From Streptomyces sp. MMG1121 (GTDB lineage Bacteria > Actinomycetota > Actinomycetes > Streptomycetales > Streptomycetaceae): a stretch of 64,000 nucleotides of DNA. Under the pieces are notes generated by a model. That model worked only from the letters and a program-made list of their open reading frames with translations. It was not told where the DNA came from and searched no databases. Shown here piece after piece: positions 50,767 through 59,681 of the stretch; position 1 is the stretch's first letter; every line of letters begins with the position of its first letter. The position numbers and the translations under genes are program-made. The stretch is taken from NCBI RefSeq assembly GCF_001280015.1, contig NZ_LGDV01000063.1, forward strand, positions 1 to 64,000. Reading direction: 5' to 3'.

Positions 50767-53700
50767 ATGCGGCGGTGCGGGCTGCGGTTCGGACTGCTGG
50801 GACCACCGGTCCTGTATGACCGACCGCCGTACGAGATCTCGTACGGGAGCTCTCGAGAGACGTCGTACGAGAGGTCTCAAGAGACGTCGTGCGAGAGGCC
50901 GTACGAGACCCCTGGTTCCCCTTCCGGCGAGCCCGAGGCCCACGGCACCCGCTCCGTTCCTGGCGGCGACACTCCCGACGACACCCCCGACAACGGCGTC
51001 CGCGCCATCGGCAGTCCCAAAGTGCGTGCCCTGCTCGCAGCGCTGCTGCTGGAGGCTGGCCGGGTCGTGCCGGTCGAGTCGCTGAAGGACGCCCTGTGGG
51101 GCGGGGCGCCGCCCGTCTCCGCGCAGGCCTCCCTGCACAACCACGTCACCCGGCTGCGTCGGCTCCTGGACGACCCCGAGCGGCTGCGGGCCGTACCGCC
51201 GGGGTACGTGCTGCGCGTCGATCACGGCGAGCTGGACATGCATGTCTTCGACGCCCGGGTCGCCGAGGCGCGGGCCGCGCATGCCTGGCGGGACTGGGCG
51301 GGCGTCGTACGGGCGTGTACGGCCGGGCTCGCGCTCTGGCGCGGCGCCCCGCTGAGCGGGCTCCCCGTCGACCTCGGCGGCTATGCGCTGGTGCAGCGCC
51401 TGGAGGAGGCGCGGCTGCTCCTGCTGGAGTGGCGTTACGACGCCGAACTCTCCCTCGGTGGGGCGCGGTTGGCCGCGCTCGTGCCGGAGCTTGCGGCGCT
51501 CGTCGCCGAGTATCCGCTGCGTGAGGCGTACCACCGTCAGCTCATGCTCGCCCTGTACCGCACCGGCCGCCAGGCCGAGGCCCTCGCCGTCCATCGTGAC
51601 CTGCGCGCCCGCCTGATCGAGGAACTGGGTGTCGAACCCGGCCCGGCGGTCCGTGAGGCGCATGCCGAGGTGCTGCGGGGGAACGGCGAGGGGCGGGAGC
51701 AGGGGGACACCGGCGGGGACGTCCGGCAGCAGGCGTCTGCCGGCGATGGGCGCGCGGGGGCCGCCGTCGAGGAGTCGCACGGGGACGGGCGGGAGGAGAC
51801 CGAACCGGCCGCGCGGCAGACCCCGCGCCCGGCCCAGCTGCCCGCTCCGCCGGCCCACTTCACGGGGCGGGCCGACGCGCGTCGCGAGCTGTGGCACGCG
51901 CTCACCGAGCCGCCCGCGCCGGCCCCCGCCATCGCCGTGATCAGCGGCATGGCGGGCGTCGGCAAGAGCGCGCTAGCCCTGTATGTCGCACATGAGCTGA
52001 GGGAACGTTTCACCGACGGCCAGCTCTACGTCAACCTGCACGGCGCCACCCCCGGCATGACCCCGCTCACCGCCGCGCAGGCACTCGCCGCGCTGCTCCG
52101 GGACCTGGGTACCGAGCCCCGCAGCATCCCAGAACACCCGGATGCCGCAGCCGCGTTGCTCCGCTCGCTGCTCGCCCCGGCCCGGATCCTGCTGGTGCTG
52201 GACGACGCGGCGAACGCGGCCCAGGTACGGCCCCTGCTGCCGGCCGGTCCCGGCTGCGCGGTGATTGTCACCAGCCGCTCGCCGCTGACCGCTCTCGACG
52301 GCGCCCGGCGCTTTCCGCTCACCCCGTTGACCTGCGAGGACAGTGCGGCGCTGCTGCGCGCGGTGAGCGGACGCGACGGGTTGGGCGCCGGGCACGCGCT
52401 GGTCGAGCTGACCGGCCGGCTCCCGTTGGCCCTGCGCGTGGTCGCCGCCCGGCTCGCCGCCCGCCGGGCCCTCACCCCCGATGTGCTGGCGGGCCAACTC
52501 GCCGAGACCGGCGGCCGGTTGCGCCACCTCGAGTACGACGATCTGAGCGTCCGGCGCTCCCTGGCCGTCGCCCACGACTCGCTCGCCGCCGCCGAGCGGG
52601 AGGCCGACCGGGACGCGGCCCTCGCCCTGCGCCGCATCGGCGCGCTCGACCTGCCGACCTACGGCGCCCTGCTGATCGCCCGCCTCACCGGCACCGACGA
52701 ACGCCGTGCCGAGGCCGCCCTCGACCGTCTCGTCGACGTCGCCCTCCTGGAGGAGACGACCTACGGCCGCTACGCCCCCCACGACCTGGTCCGCGACTTC
52801 GCCCGCGAACTGGCGGACAGCGGGCGGGGTGCCGGTGCGGGGGTACCGGGCGGGGTGTCGGACACGGGTGCGCGCGAGCGGGCGGGGCGGGGTGCCTGGG
52901 ATGCGTGGTCCGGCGGCGGTACGGGGCGGGGCGCCTCGGACACGCGGTCGGGTGGAGCAACGGGGCAGGACGTCGCCGGGCGAGCCGTCTCTGCCGCCGC
53001 CCCTGCATCAGACCGCGCGGATACCGGCCCGCACCAGGACACACAGCGGGACGTCGACCGCTGGGCCGCCCCTGCCAGCGCTTCCGCGCCGTCTGCCGAC
53101 AGGGCTGCCCACGCGGACACTCGTGTGCGCCGTGACGTCGACGGCAGGGGTGATTCTGTCGACACGTCCGCGCTGTCTGCCGACCGCGCTGCCGTCGCCG
53201 ACGGCCGTGTGCGCCGTGACGTCGACGGCGGCAGTGACCCTGTCGACACCTCCGCGCTGTCCTCCGACCAGTCCGCCCCCGGCGGCACTCCTGTGGGCCG
53301 CGACGCCGAACGCCGGGGTGACTCCGCCGGCAGCCCCGTTCCCACCCCCACTCCTGCCCTCGACCCCGACCTGGTCGCCCTCCGCTGGTACGCCGCCGTG
53401 GCCGAGCGGATGCTTGAGGCGGTCGTGGAGCCCGGGCTCGATCAGGACGATCGCCGCCGGGCGACCTCCGCGCAGCCGGCGGAGCATGCGGCCGAGGTGG
53501 CGGCGCTGGGGTATTTCGGCTCCGCCGAGGAGGCCGTCGGGTGGGGTGAGGTGGAGCTGGAGAACATCGTCGCGCTGGTGGAGCGGAACGCGGACACCGC
53601 CGACGCGCACCGGGCGGCCTGGCTTTCGGTGCTCGCGCGGCTGCTCTTCCCCTACGTCCAGCGCAGCGGTCACGTCGCGGAGATGGAAGTGCTGGGACGA

Positions 53701-54519
53701 GCCGCGCTCAAGGCGGCGCGGCGGCTCGGGGACGCACCGGCCGAGGCGTACGCGCTGGGCGACCTCGCGGGCCTGTACTTCCTGACCGGCCGGCAGAAGG
53801 ACGCCCTCGTCCTCACCGACCAGGCCCTGGAGATCTGGCGACGCGTCGATGTCGTCTCCAGGATCCGGCGTTGTCTGAACAACCGCGGGCTCCTGCTGGA
53901 GGGACTGGGCCGGTTCGCGGAGTCCGGGGAGGCGCTGCGGCAGAGCCTCGCGTACTCCCGGCAGTTGAACGACCCCTACGGCGAGGCCGTCACCCACAGC
54001 CACCTCGGCAACCTCTACGAGCACACCGACCCGCGTGCCGCCATCGAGCAGCACCGGCGCTCGCTGGCGATCGGCGACGCGATCGGCGCGGTCATCGTGC
54101 AGCACTCGGCACACTGCAACATCGGTTACGCCCACCTCGCCCTCGGCGAACCGGCCGCCGCAGCAGGGCACTTCGAGGAGAGCCTGCGTATCCTCGGCGG
54201 CGCCGGCGACTGGCACGGCGAGTCCCAGACCCGGCTCGGTCTGGTCCGTGCGCTGCGGCAGCTGGGGGAGACCGGGCGGGCGAGCGGTGAGTGCGCCGAA
54301 CTGCTGCAGCGCGCCGATGCCCGTGCCGACGCCTACATGGGCGCTCTCGCCCGGCATCAGCACGGGCTGCTGCTGCGCGAGCAGGGCCGGCGGGCGGAGG
54401 CGTACGACGCCTGGCGCGCGGCGCTCGCGGCGCTGGACGGCACGGACGAGCAGACGGTGCTGGGCGAGCTGCGGGCACTGCTCGCCGAGGACCGGCCGCA
54501 CCGGACCAAGGCCCCCTGA
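50767..54519 (+). CDS. AfsR-type SARP regulator (OmpR-like/BTAD/NB-ARC/TPR)
   Basis: 1250-residue regulator. A SARP-type winged helix (GSPKVRALLAALL...SLHNHVTRLRRLL) is followed by the BTAD helices to about residue 295. An NB-ARC ATPase comes next: P-loop ISGMAGVGKSAL about residues 394-405, Walker B ILLVLDDAA, and MHD-like regions. The TPR-rich C-terminus runs from about residue 900 to 1240. Two features are odd. About 60 residues of S/E/T-rich repeat separate the first strand (RFGLLGPPVLYD) from the recognition helices. Residues about 690-865 are a disordered linker built from 84-bp DNA repeats. Targets are unknown and no biosynthetic cluster is adjacent. GTG 50764 is an alternative start. 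Confidence 0.88.
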   Translation: MRRCGLRFGLLGPPVLYDRPPYEISYGSSRETSYERSQETSCERPYETPGSPSGEPEAHGTRSVPGGDTPDDTPDNGVRAIGSPKVRALLAALLLEAGRVVPVESLKDALWGGAPPVSAQASLHNHVTRLRRLLDDPERLRAVPPGYVLRVDHGELDMHVFDARVAEARAAHAWRDWAGVVRACTAGLALWRGAPLSGLPVDLGGYALVQRLEEARLLLLEWRYDAELSLGGARLAALVPELAALVAEYPLREAYHRQLMLALYRTGRQAEALAVHRDLRARLIEELGVEPGPAVREAHAEVLRGNGEGREQGDTGGDVRQQASAGDGRAGAAVEESHGDGREETEPAARQTPRPAQLPAPPAHFTGRADARRELWHALTEPPAPAPAIAVISGMAGVGKSALALYVAHELRERFTDGQLYVNLHGATPGMTPLTAAQALAALLRDLGTEPRSIPEHPDAAAALLRSLLAPARILLVLDDAANAAQVRPLLPAGPGCAVIVTSRSPLTALDGARRFPLTPLTCEDSAALLRAVSGRDGLGAGHALVELTGRLPLALRVVAARLAARRALTPDVLAGQLAETGGRLRHLEYDDLSVRRSLAVAHDSLAAAEREADRDAALALRRIGALDLPTYGALLIARLTGTDERRAEAALDRLVDVALLEETTYGRYAPHDLVRDFARELADSGRGAGAGVPGGVSDTGARERAGRGAWDAWSGGGTGRGASDTRSGGATGQDVAGRAVSAAAPASDRADTGPHQDTQRDVDRWAAPASASAPSADRAAHADTRVRRDVDGRGDSVDTSALSADRAAVADGRVRRDVDGGSDPVDTSALSSDQSAPGGTPVGRDAERRGDSAGSPVPTPTPALDPDLVALRWYAAVAERMLEAVVEPGLDQDDRRRATSAQPAEHAAEVAALGYFGSAEEAVGWGEVELENIVALVERNADTADAHRAAWLSVLARLLFPYVQRSGHVAEMEVLGRAALKAARRLGDAPAEAYALGDLAGLYFLTGRQKDALVLTDQALEIWRRVDVVSRIRRCLNNRGLLLEGLGRFAESGEALRQSLAYSRQLNDPYGEAVTHSHLGNLYEHTDPRAAIEQHRRSLAIGDAIGAVIVQHSAHCNIGYAHLALGEPAAAAGHFEESLRILGGAGDWHGESQTRLGLVRALRQLGETGRASGECAELLQRADARADAYMGALARHQHGLLLREQGRRAEAYDAWRAALAALDGTDEQTVLGELRALLAEDRPHRTKAP
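50851..50897. repeat. 24-bp direct repeat and palindromes inside the SARP N-terminus
   Basis: The units 50851-50873 and 50875-50897 differ at two positions (TCTC(G/A)AGAGACGTCGT then (A/G)CGAGAG). Just upstream, CGTACGAGATCTCGTACG (50828-50845) is a perfect 18-bp palindrome. They encode the ETSYERSQETSCER stretch. Confidence 0.85.
53095..53346. repeat. Three degenerate 84-bp tandem repeats in the SARP linker
   Basis: Units start at 53095, 53179 and 53263. The first two encode ADRAAHADTRVRRDVDG and ADRAAVADGRVRRDVDG followed by DTSALS; the third is more diverged. They expand the linker between the NB-ARC and TPR parts. Confidence 0.82.
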
Positions 54520-54526
54520 TCCGCGC

Positions 54527-56227
54527 TCACTTGGCGTCGGCATAGCACTCCACCACCGCCGTCGTGAACGGGAACCGCACCGGGGTCTCGCCGAAGGTCA
54601 GCCGTCCGGCGAGGTCGGCGGAGGCGCGGATGGCCTGCACGACGGTGTCGGCCTCCTCGGCAGGGCAGTGCACGATCACCTCGTCGTGCTGGAAGAAGAC
54701 CAGCTCGGCCTTGAGGTCCGCGCAGGCCCGGCGGAGCGCGGCGAGCATCAGCAGGGCCCAGTCCGCGGCGCCTCCCTGGACGACGAAGTTCCGCGTGAAA
54801 CGGCCCCGCGCGCGGGAGTTGGCCGAGGCGTAGCCCGGGACCCAGGCCTGGCCGTCCGCCGCCGGTGCCTCCGTGTCGTCCTCGCCGAGGGGGATGCCCG
54901 CCTCCTCGGCCGCGTCCTCGCCGGACCCGGCTGCCGGCGGGCAGGTCCGGCCCAGCCAGGTGCGCACGAGCCGGCCCTCCTCGCCCGCGCGGGCGGCCTC
55001 GTCGACGTAGGCGACGGCCTTCGGGAAGCGGCGGCGGAGCGCGGCCAGGTTCTTCAGACCGTCGCCGGAGGTCTGGCCGTAGACCGCGCCGAGCACGGCG
55101 AGCTTGGCCTGGTCGCGGTCGCCGGAGAAGGCGTGCTCGGACACGGACTGATAGAGATCGCTCGCGCGGCCGGCGACCTCCATCAGTCCGGGATCGCGGG
55201 AGACGGCGGCGAGCACGCGCGGCTCCATCTGGTCGGCGTCGGCCACCACCAGCCGCCAGCCGGGGTCGGCGACCACGGCCCGGCGGATCACCTTGGGGAT
55301 CTGCAGTCCGCCCCCGCCGTTGGTCACCCAGCGCCCGGTGACCGTGCCGCCGGCGAGGAACTCGGGGCGGAAGCGGCCGTCGTGCACCCAGTCCTGGAGC
55401 CAGGACCAGCCGTGCGCCACCCAGATGCGGTACAGCTTCTTGTACTCCACCAGGGGTGCGACGGCCGGGTGGTCGACGGACTGGATCTCCCAGCGGCGGG
55501 TCGAGCGCACCTTGATCCCGGCCTGTGCGAAGGCCTTGATCACATCGGCGGGCAGATCGGGGCGCACCCGGCGCCCGAAGGCGGCGGACACCTCGTCGGC
55601 CAGCTCGGCCAGGCGGCGCGGCTCGCCACCGCCCGCGTACCGCTCGCCCAGCAGGTCGTGCAGCAGCTCGCGGTGGACCTCGGCGCTCCAGGGCAGACCC
55701 GCGCGGTTCATCTCGGCGGCCACCAGCATCCCGGCCGACTCGGCGGCCGTCAGCAGCCGCATCCGGTCGGGGTGGGCCGTGCGCTCGTGCCGCCGCAACT
55801 GCTCGGCGTAGACCGCGAGGAGGTCGGTCAGGGGCAGACGGGCGCCGGTGGGCTCGAACAGTGGGGACTGGGCGCCCGGTTCGGCCGCGCGCTGCGGCGG
55901 GTCGGGCGGTACGGGGCCGCCCCGGAGGCGGGCCAGGGCGGCGGCGGCCGAGCGTGGCTCGCCGTGCCGGCCCTCGTGACCCAGCAGGAGTGTCTCGGCG
56001 TCCTCGATGTCGTAGCACCGCTCCACTCGCACCCCCGTGGCGAGCAGACGCGGGTAGACCTCGGGGGTGGACCGCCACACCCAGCGCGTCACCTCCGGGC
56101 GGCTCCGCACCGCCCCGGCGAGATCGCTCTCCCGCCGAACCGGCCCGGCGGGCAGCCCGTCCGGGCCGAGGGGGGCGACGTCCACGCCACCGTCCTCGGC
56201 CGGCGCGAGTGCCCACCGGTCGGTCAT
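54527..56227 (-). CDS. Actinobacterial PolA-like DNA polymerase with exonuclease-like N-terminus
   Basis: 566-residue family A polymerase without the 5' nuclease domain, annotated in actinobacteria as bifunctional 3'-5' exonuclease/DNA polymerase. Motif A is VADADQMEPR, motif B is RDQAKLAVLGAVYGQ (Arg and Lys of the O helix present), and motif C is FFQHDEVIVH. The N-terminal 170 residues are exonuclease-like but I do not see the full DEDD set. A Gly/Glu/Ala-rich insertion (about residues 425-460) sits between motifs B and C. It converges with the SARP gene (7-bp gap). ATG 56227 chosen; CACACT lies 7 nt upstream. Probably a repair or translesion polymerase. Confidence 0.87.
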   Translation of the reverse strand: MTDRWALAPAEDGGVDVAPLGPDGLPAGPVRRESDLAGAVRSRPEVTRWVWRSTPEVYPRLLATGVRVERCYDIEDAETLLLGHEGRHGEPRSAAAALARLRGGPVPPDPPQRAAEPGAQSPLFEPTGARLPLTDLLAVYAEQLRRHERTAHPDRMRLLTAAESAGMLVAAEMNRAGLPWSAEVHRELLHDLLGERYAGGGEPRRLAELADEVSAAFGRRVRPDLPADVIKAFAQAGIKVRSTRRWEIQSVDHPAVAPLVEYKKLYRIWVAHGWSWLQDWVHDGRFRPEFLAGGTVTGRWVTNGGGGLQIPKVIRRAVVADPGWRLVVADADQMEPRVLAAVSRDPGLMEVAGRASDLYQSVSEHAFSGDRDQAKLAVLGAVYGQTSGDGLKNLAALRRRFPKAVAYVDEAARAGEEGRLVRTWLGRTCPPAAGSGEDAAEEAGIPLGEDDTEAPAADGQAWVPGYASANSRARGRFTRNFVVQGGAADWALLMLAALRRACADLKAELVFFQHDEVIVHCPAEEADTVVQAIRASADLAGRLTFGETPVRFPFTTAVVECYADAK

Positions 56228-56420
56228 GAACGCGAGTGTGGCAGGCGGGTCTGACAATCGCCCTGAACTGCGGTTTCATCCCGCGACCGCGTCGCAGGCC
56301 GCCGTCCTCGACCGAGTCGCGGGCCGCTTTCCTGGACCGAGTCGCCGGCGGCATTCCTCGGGCCTGTCGCCGGCCGCCGTCCTCGGCCTCCGCGACGACT
56401 GCTGTCCTCGGCGGGCGGTC

Positions 56421-57191
56421 TCAGTCCTCGGCGGAGTCCGACCCGTCCGACCCCTCCCCGGCTCCCGGCATCTTCTGTTCCGTCAGCAGTGACATCATCT
56501 TGGCGATGTGCCGCTCGGTTCCGGGCTTGGTGATGCCGAGGCCGTTGAGGACGCCCTCGCCGTTCTCCTGTTCCAGGAGCGCGAGCAGGATGTGCTCGGT
56601 GCCGATGTAGTTGTGGCCGAGCCGCAGGGCCTCGCGGAAGGTCAGTTCCAGGGCCTTCTTGGCCTCGGGGCCGTAGGGGATCAGATCGGGTACGTCGTCC
56701 GCGGCGGGCGGGAGCGCGGCCGTCGCGGCCTGGCGTACGGAGTCCAGCAGGACGTTCTGCGCGGTGATCGCCTTCGCCGCCATGCCCTCCGGCTCGGCCA
56801 GGAGCCCGAGGACCAGGTGTTCGGGGCGGCCCTCGGGGTTGCGGGCCGCCACCGCCTCGTTGTGCGCGGCCATGACGACGTTCCGCGCGCGCGTGGTGTA
56901 GCGGCTGAAGCCCTGGCTGAGGTCGAGGTCGGCGGACTCCTTCGACACGAACCGCTTCTGCGCCGCCTGCCGGGTCACGCCCATGCTCCGGCCGATCTCG
57001 GACCAGGACGCGCCCGAGCGTCGCGCCTGGTCGACGAAGTGGCCGATCAGATGGTCGGCCACGTCACCGAGGTGGTCGGCGGCGATCACCGCGTCCTGGA
57101 GCTGGTCGAGGGGTTCGGGATGAACCTTCTTGATGGCCTCGATGAGGTCGTCGAGGCGTACGGATGACGTGATGTTCGGGTTGGTCGCCAT
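56421..57191 (-). CDS. HTH-ClpN domain protein, probable autoregulator
   Basis: 256-residue soluble protein. Residues about 20-80 form a helical domain with a helix-turn-helix, SWSEIGRSMGVTRQAAQKRF (61-80). Residues about 95-240 contain two Clp N-terminal (ClpA/ClpC-type) repeats, for example RNVVMAAHNEAVA...HLVLGLL and EALRLGHNYIGTEHILLALL. No ATPase domain follows, so it is not a Clp chaperone. It may read proteolysis substrates or ClpC adaptors and repress genes. Two palindromes of the form TGTCAACC-N3-GGTTGACA cover its own promoter. Confidence 0.85.
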   Translation of the reverse strand: MATNPNITSSVRLDDLIEAIKKVHPEPLDQLQDAVIAADHLGDVADHLIGHFVDQARRSGASWSEIGRSMGVTRQAAQKRFVSKESADLDLSQGFSRYTTRARNVVMAAHNEAVAARNPEGRPEHLVLGLLAEPEGMAAKAITAQNVLLDSVRQAATAALPPAADDVPDLIPYGPEAKKALELTFREALRLGHNYIGTEHILLALLEQENGEGVLNGLGITKPGTERHIAKMMSLLTEQKMPGAGEGSDGSDSAED

Positions 57192-57240
57192 GTGTCAACC
57201 GTAGGTTGCACCCCTCATGCTGTCAACCGATGGTTGACAG
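57189..57240 (-). promoter_or_regulatory. Leaderless promoter with twin TGTCAACC/GGTTGACA operators
   Basis: Minus strand: -35 TTGACA (57221-57226), 17-bp spacer, -10 TACGGT (57198-57203), then 6 nt to the ATG (57191). A perfect palindrome CTGTCAACC-GAT-GGTTGACAG (57220-57240) covers the -35. A second, slightly imperfect copy, TGTCAACC-GTA-GGTTGCA (57193-57210), covers the -10. Centres are 28-29 bp apart, close to three helical turns. Confidence 0.82.
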
Positions 57241-57297
57241 TCTGGTTTTCCTGTCGAACGGGCCCCGTCGCCGGGTCGTTCGCCCGCCCTCGCGCCG

Positions 57298-57927
57298 TCA
57301 CTTCGGCGTGGCCGCCAAGCGCACCGCCAGCCCCGCGAACACCGTCCCGCTGAAGTAGTCCAGGCCCCGGGCCACCCGTCGGCTGCGCCGCAGCAGCGCG
57401 GTGAGCTTCCCGGAGAGCAGTCCGACCGAGCCGTCGACCAGCACGCCCATCACCGTGATCGTGCACCCCAGGACGAGGAACTGCTCGCGCACGTGTCCGA
57501 GGGCGGGGTTCACGAACTGCGGCAGGAAGGAGACGTTGAAGAGAATGACCTTCGGGTTGAGCAGGTTGGTGACGGCTCCCCGCCAGAACGCGCGCCGGCG
57601 TCCGGGCCCGGGATCCGCCCCCGTCCCCTCGCCGTTGCCGTCGTCGCCGCGGAACGCCTTGACCGCGAGGAACAGCAGATAGGCCGCGCCGGCCCAGCGC
57701 AGCGCGTGATAGAGCGCCGGCAGGGTCAGGAACAGCGCCGACAGCCCGAGCGACGCGGCGACCGCGTGCACGAACATCGCGCAGGCGACCCCGACGGCCG
57801 CCGTCAGCCCGGTCAGGGGTCCGCCCCGGCCGCCCACCGCCACGATGAACATCATGTCGGGCCCCGGGGTCATGCAGAGTGCGAAGGCGGCGATCAGGAA
57901 CGCCGCGTAGAGAGACGTGTCCACCAT
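57298..57927 (-). CDS. LysE/RhtB-family amino-acid exporter
   Basis: 209-residue membrane protein with six hydrophobic helices. The family signature MTPGPDMMFIVAVGGRGG is at residues 19-36 and NLLNPKVILFNVSFLPQFV near 120-140. It probably exports amino acids or homoserine-lactone-like metabolites by proton exchange. It lies 69 bp downstream of the ArsR-type regulator on the same strand, so it may be part of its operon. Confidence 0.9.
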   Translation of the reverse strand: MVDTSLYAAFLIAAFALCMTPGPDMMFIVAVGGRGGPLTGLTAAVGVACAMFVHAVAASLGLSALFLTLPALYHALRWAGAAYLLFLAVKAFRGDDGNGEGTGADPGPGRRRAFWRGAVTNLLNPKVILFNVSFLPQFVNPALGHVREQFLVLGCTITVMGVLVDGSVGLLSGKLTALLRRSRRVARGLDYFSGTVFAGLAVRLAATPK

Positions 57928-57996
57928 GCCCTCATGCTTGATGACCCCACGCGCGCGTGGGGCCGAATTCCAGGGTCCGAGACGCCGGTCGCCGAC

Positions 57997-58575
57997 TCAG
58001 GGCCGCTCGTGCTCGTACATCACCACCAGCACGCCGTGCACCGGCTGGCCCGCGCCGTCCTCCTGCGTGCCGTCCACCAGCTCGGCCAGCGTGTCGCGCA
58101 GCTGTCGGGCCCGCTCGGGGGTCAGTCGCAGGTGACGCAGGCTCAGCAGGTGCTCCTCGGGGGAGCGGTCGACCTCCTGCGCCACGGCGTTCAGCAGGGC
58201 GGCGCGGTCGGCGGCGCGCGGCTCGGCGACCCGCAGGCGCCGCCCGGTCCGCCGGTAACGGTGCTCGGTGCCGCCCCGGACCGTGCGGGTCTCGGCGATG
58301 TGCACGAGCCCCGCCGTGTGCAGCGTCTTCAGGTGGTGCGCCACGCTTCCCTTGGCCACGCCGAGCCGCACCGCCAACTGGCTGATCGTGGCGGCCTCGT
58401 GGGTCAGCGTGAAGAGCAGCCGCTGTCGCAGGGGGTGGGCGAGCGCGGCGAACTGCTCGGGCGTGGAGATGTCCAGCACGCCGTCGTTCCGTACGTCGTC
58501 GTCCGGTGTGCTGTCGTTCACGCTCCGGTCCGGCGCGCCCTCGGCGCCCTGCCCGGTCGGCTCCGGTTCGGTCAT
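57997..58575 (-). CDS. ArsR/HTH_20-type transcriptional regulator
   Basis: 192-residue winged-helix regulator. After a Glu/Asp-rich N-terminus, the DNA-binding domain reads AALAHPLRQRLLFTLTHEAATISQLAVRLGVAKGSVAHHLKTLHTAGLV in outline (about residues 44-92), the MarR/ArsR HTH_20 pattern. The C-terminal part is an effector/dimer domain without metal-binding cysteines. It is divergent from the S41 peptidase gene; a 7-bp inverted repeat in the 57-bp spacer is a likely operator. Confidence 0.88.
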   Translation of the reverse strand: MTEPEPTGQGAEGAPDRSVNDSTPDDDVRNDGVLDISTPEQFAALAHPLRQRLLFTLTHEAATISQLAVRLGVAKGSVAHHLKTLHTAGLVHIAETRTVRGGTEHRYRRTGRRLRVAEPRAADRAALLNAVAQEVDRSPEEHLLSLRHLRLTPERARQLRDTLAELVDGTQEDGAGQPVHGVLVVMYEHERP

Positions 58576-58580
58576 GGCGT

Positions 58581-58604
58581 AAGCGTCTAATCTTCTTGAC
58601 GCTT
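58581..58604. promoter_or_regulatory. Inverted repeat operator between ArsR-type gene and S41 peptidase
   Basis: AAGCGTC (58581-58587) and GACGCTT (58598-58604) flank a 10-bp AT-rich centre (TAATCTTCTT). The arms are perfect. It sits 5 bp before the regulator start and 29 bp before the peptidase start. Confidence 0.65.
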
Positions 58605-58632
58605 TCGCAAGTCCGGTGCTGTACTCCCTGTC

Positions 58633-59553
58633 ATGACCACGCAGACGCCCTCGCCCGCCCTCGTCATCGACGTGCCGGCCGTCGTCGAGGAGACCGCGCA
58701 ACTCCTCGTCGCCCACTACGTCTTCCCGGAGCCGGCGGACCGGCTCGCCGCCCTGCTGCGCCGCCGGCTGTCCGAGGGGGCGTACGACACCGCCGACCCG
58801 GCGGAACTCGGTGCCCGCGTCACCGCCGACCTCCAGTCGGAGAACGGGGATCCGCATCTGAGCCTGAAGTTCCACCCCGAGCGGCTGCGGCCGGACGCCG
58901 GCGAGGTGAATCCCGACGTGCTGCGCCAGCAGTTCACCGCGTCCCTGGGCGGCGTACCGCGCGTGCAGCTGCTGCCGGGCGGGGCCGTGCTGCTCGAACT
59001 CGCCCCGCTGCTCTACCGGCTCGACTGGTCGGCGGAGCCCCTGTCGGCCGCGCTCACGCTGGCCGCGCGCGCGGACACGCTGATCCTGGACCTGAGAGGT
59101 ACGGTCGGCGGTTACCCGGACACCGTCGCGTTCGTGTGCAGTTACCTCCTGGACGAGCGGACCCACCTGAACACCCAGTACTGGCGCGAGGGGGAGCGGT
59201 ACGAGCAGTACTGGACCCTGCCGCACGTCCCCGGCGCCCGTTTCGGCGGCACCAAACCGGTCTACGTCCTCACCAGCGGCCGTACCTTCTCCGGTGGTGA
59301 GGAACTCGCGTACAACCTCCAGCAGTTGGGGCGCGCGGTGATCGTGGGGGAGGTCACCCGGGGCGGCGCGCATCCGCGCGGGGGCTGGGCGGTGCACCCG
59401 CATCTGGAGGCCACGATCCCGGTCGGCCGCTCGATCAACCCGGTCTCCGGAACCAACTGGGAGGGCACGGGCGTACGTCCCGACGTCCCCTGCCCGGCGG
59501 ACACGGCCCTGGACCGCGCCCTGCAACTCCTGCGGCCGGCCGCCCGCGCCTGA
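58633..59553 (+). CDS. S41-family (C-terminal processing/IRBP-like) peptidase
   Basis: 306-residue cytoplasmic S41-like protein without a signal peptide. The catalytic segment LTSGRTFSGGEELAYNLQQLGRAVIVGE (nucleophile Ser near residue 219) and LILDLRGTVGGYPD match the retinol-binding (IRBP)/tricorn-like branch. TRGGAHPRGG contributes the following loop. No PDZ domain is present, unlike CtpA. The divergent ArsR-type regulator probably controls it. Substrate unknown; it may act on small peptides rather than proteins. Confidence 0.85.
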   Translation: MTTQTPSPALVIDVPAVVEETAQLLVAHYVFPEPADRLAALLRRRLSEGAYDTADPAELGARVTADLQSENGDPHLSLKFHPERLRPDAGEVNPDVLRQQFTASLGGVPRVQLLPGGAVLLELAPLLYRLDWSAEPLSAALTLAARADTLILDLRGTVGGYPDTVAFVCSYLLDERTHLNTQYWREGERYEQYWTLPHVPGARFGGTKPVYVLTSGRTFSGGEELAYNLQQLGRAVIVGEVTRGGAHPRGGWAVHPHLEATIPVGRSINPVSGTNWEGTGVRPDVPCPADTALDRALQLLRPAARA

Positions 59554-59681
59554 CCGTCCCCGGCGGCCCCGGGCGGCGCACGACCGGAGATGATCACTCC
59601 GGAGCCGTCCTCCCGGTCCGTGGTCCCGCCGCCCACTACCGTGGTCCCGGCCCGTCGGCGCGTGGGCCCGCTCCCGAACGC

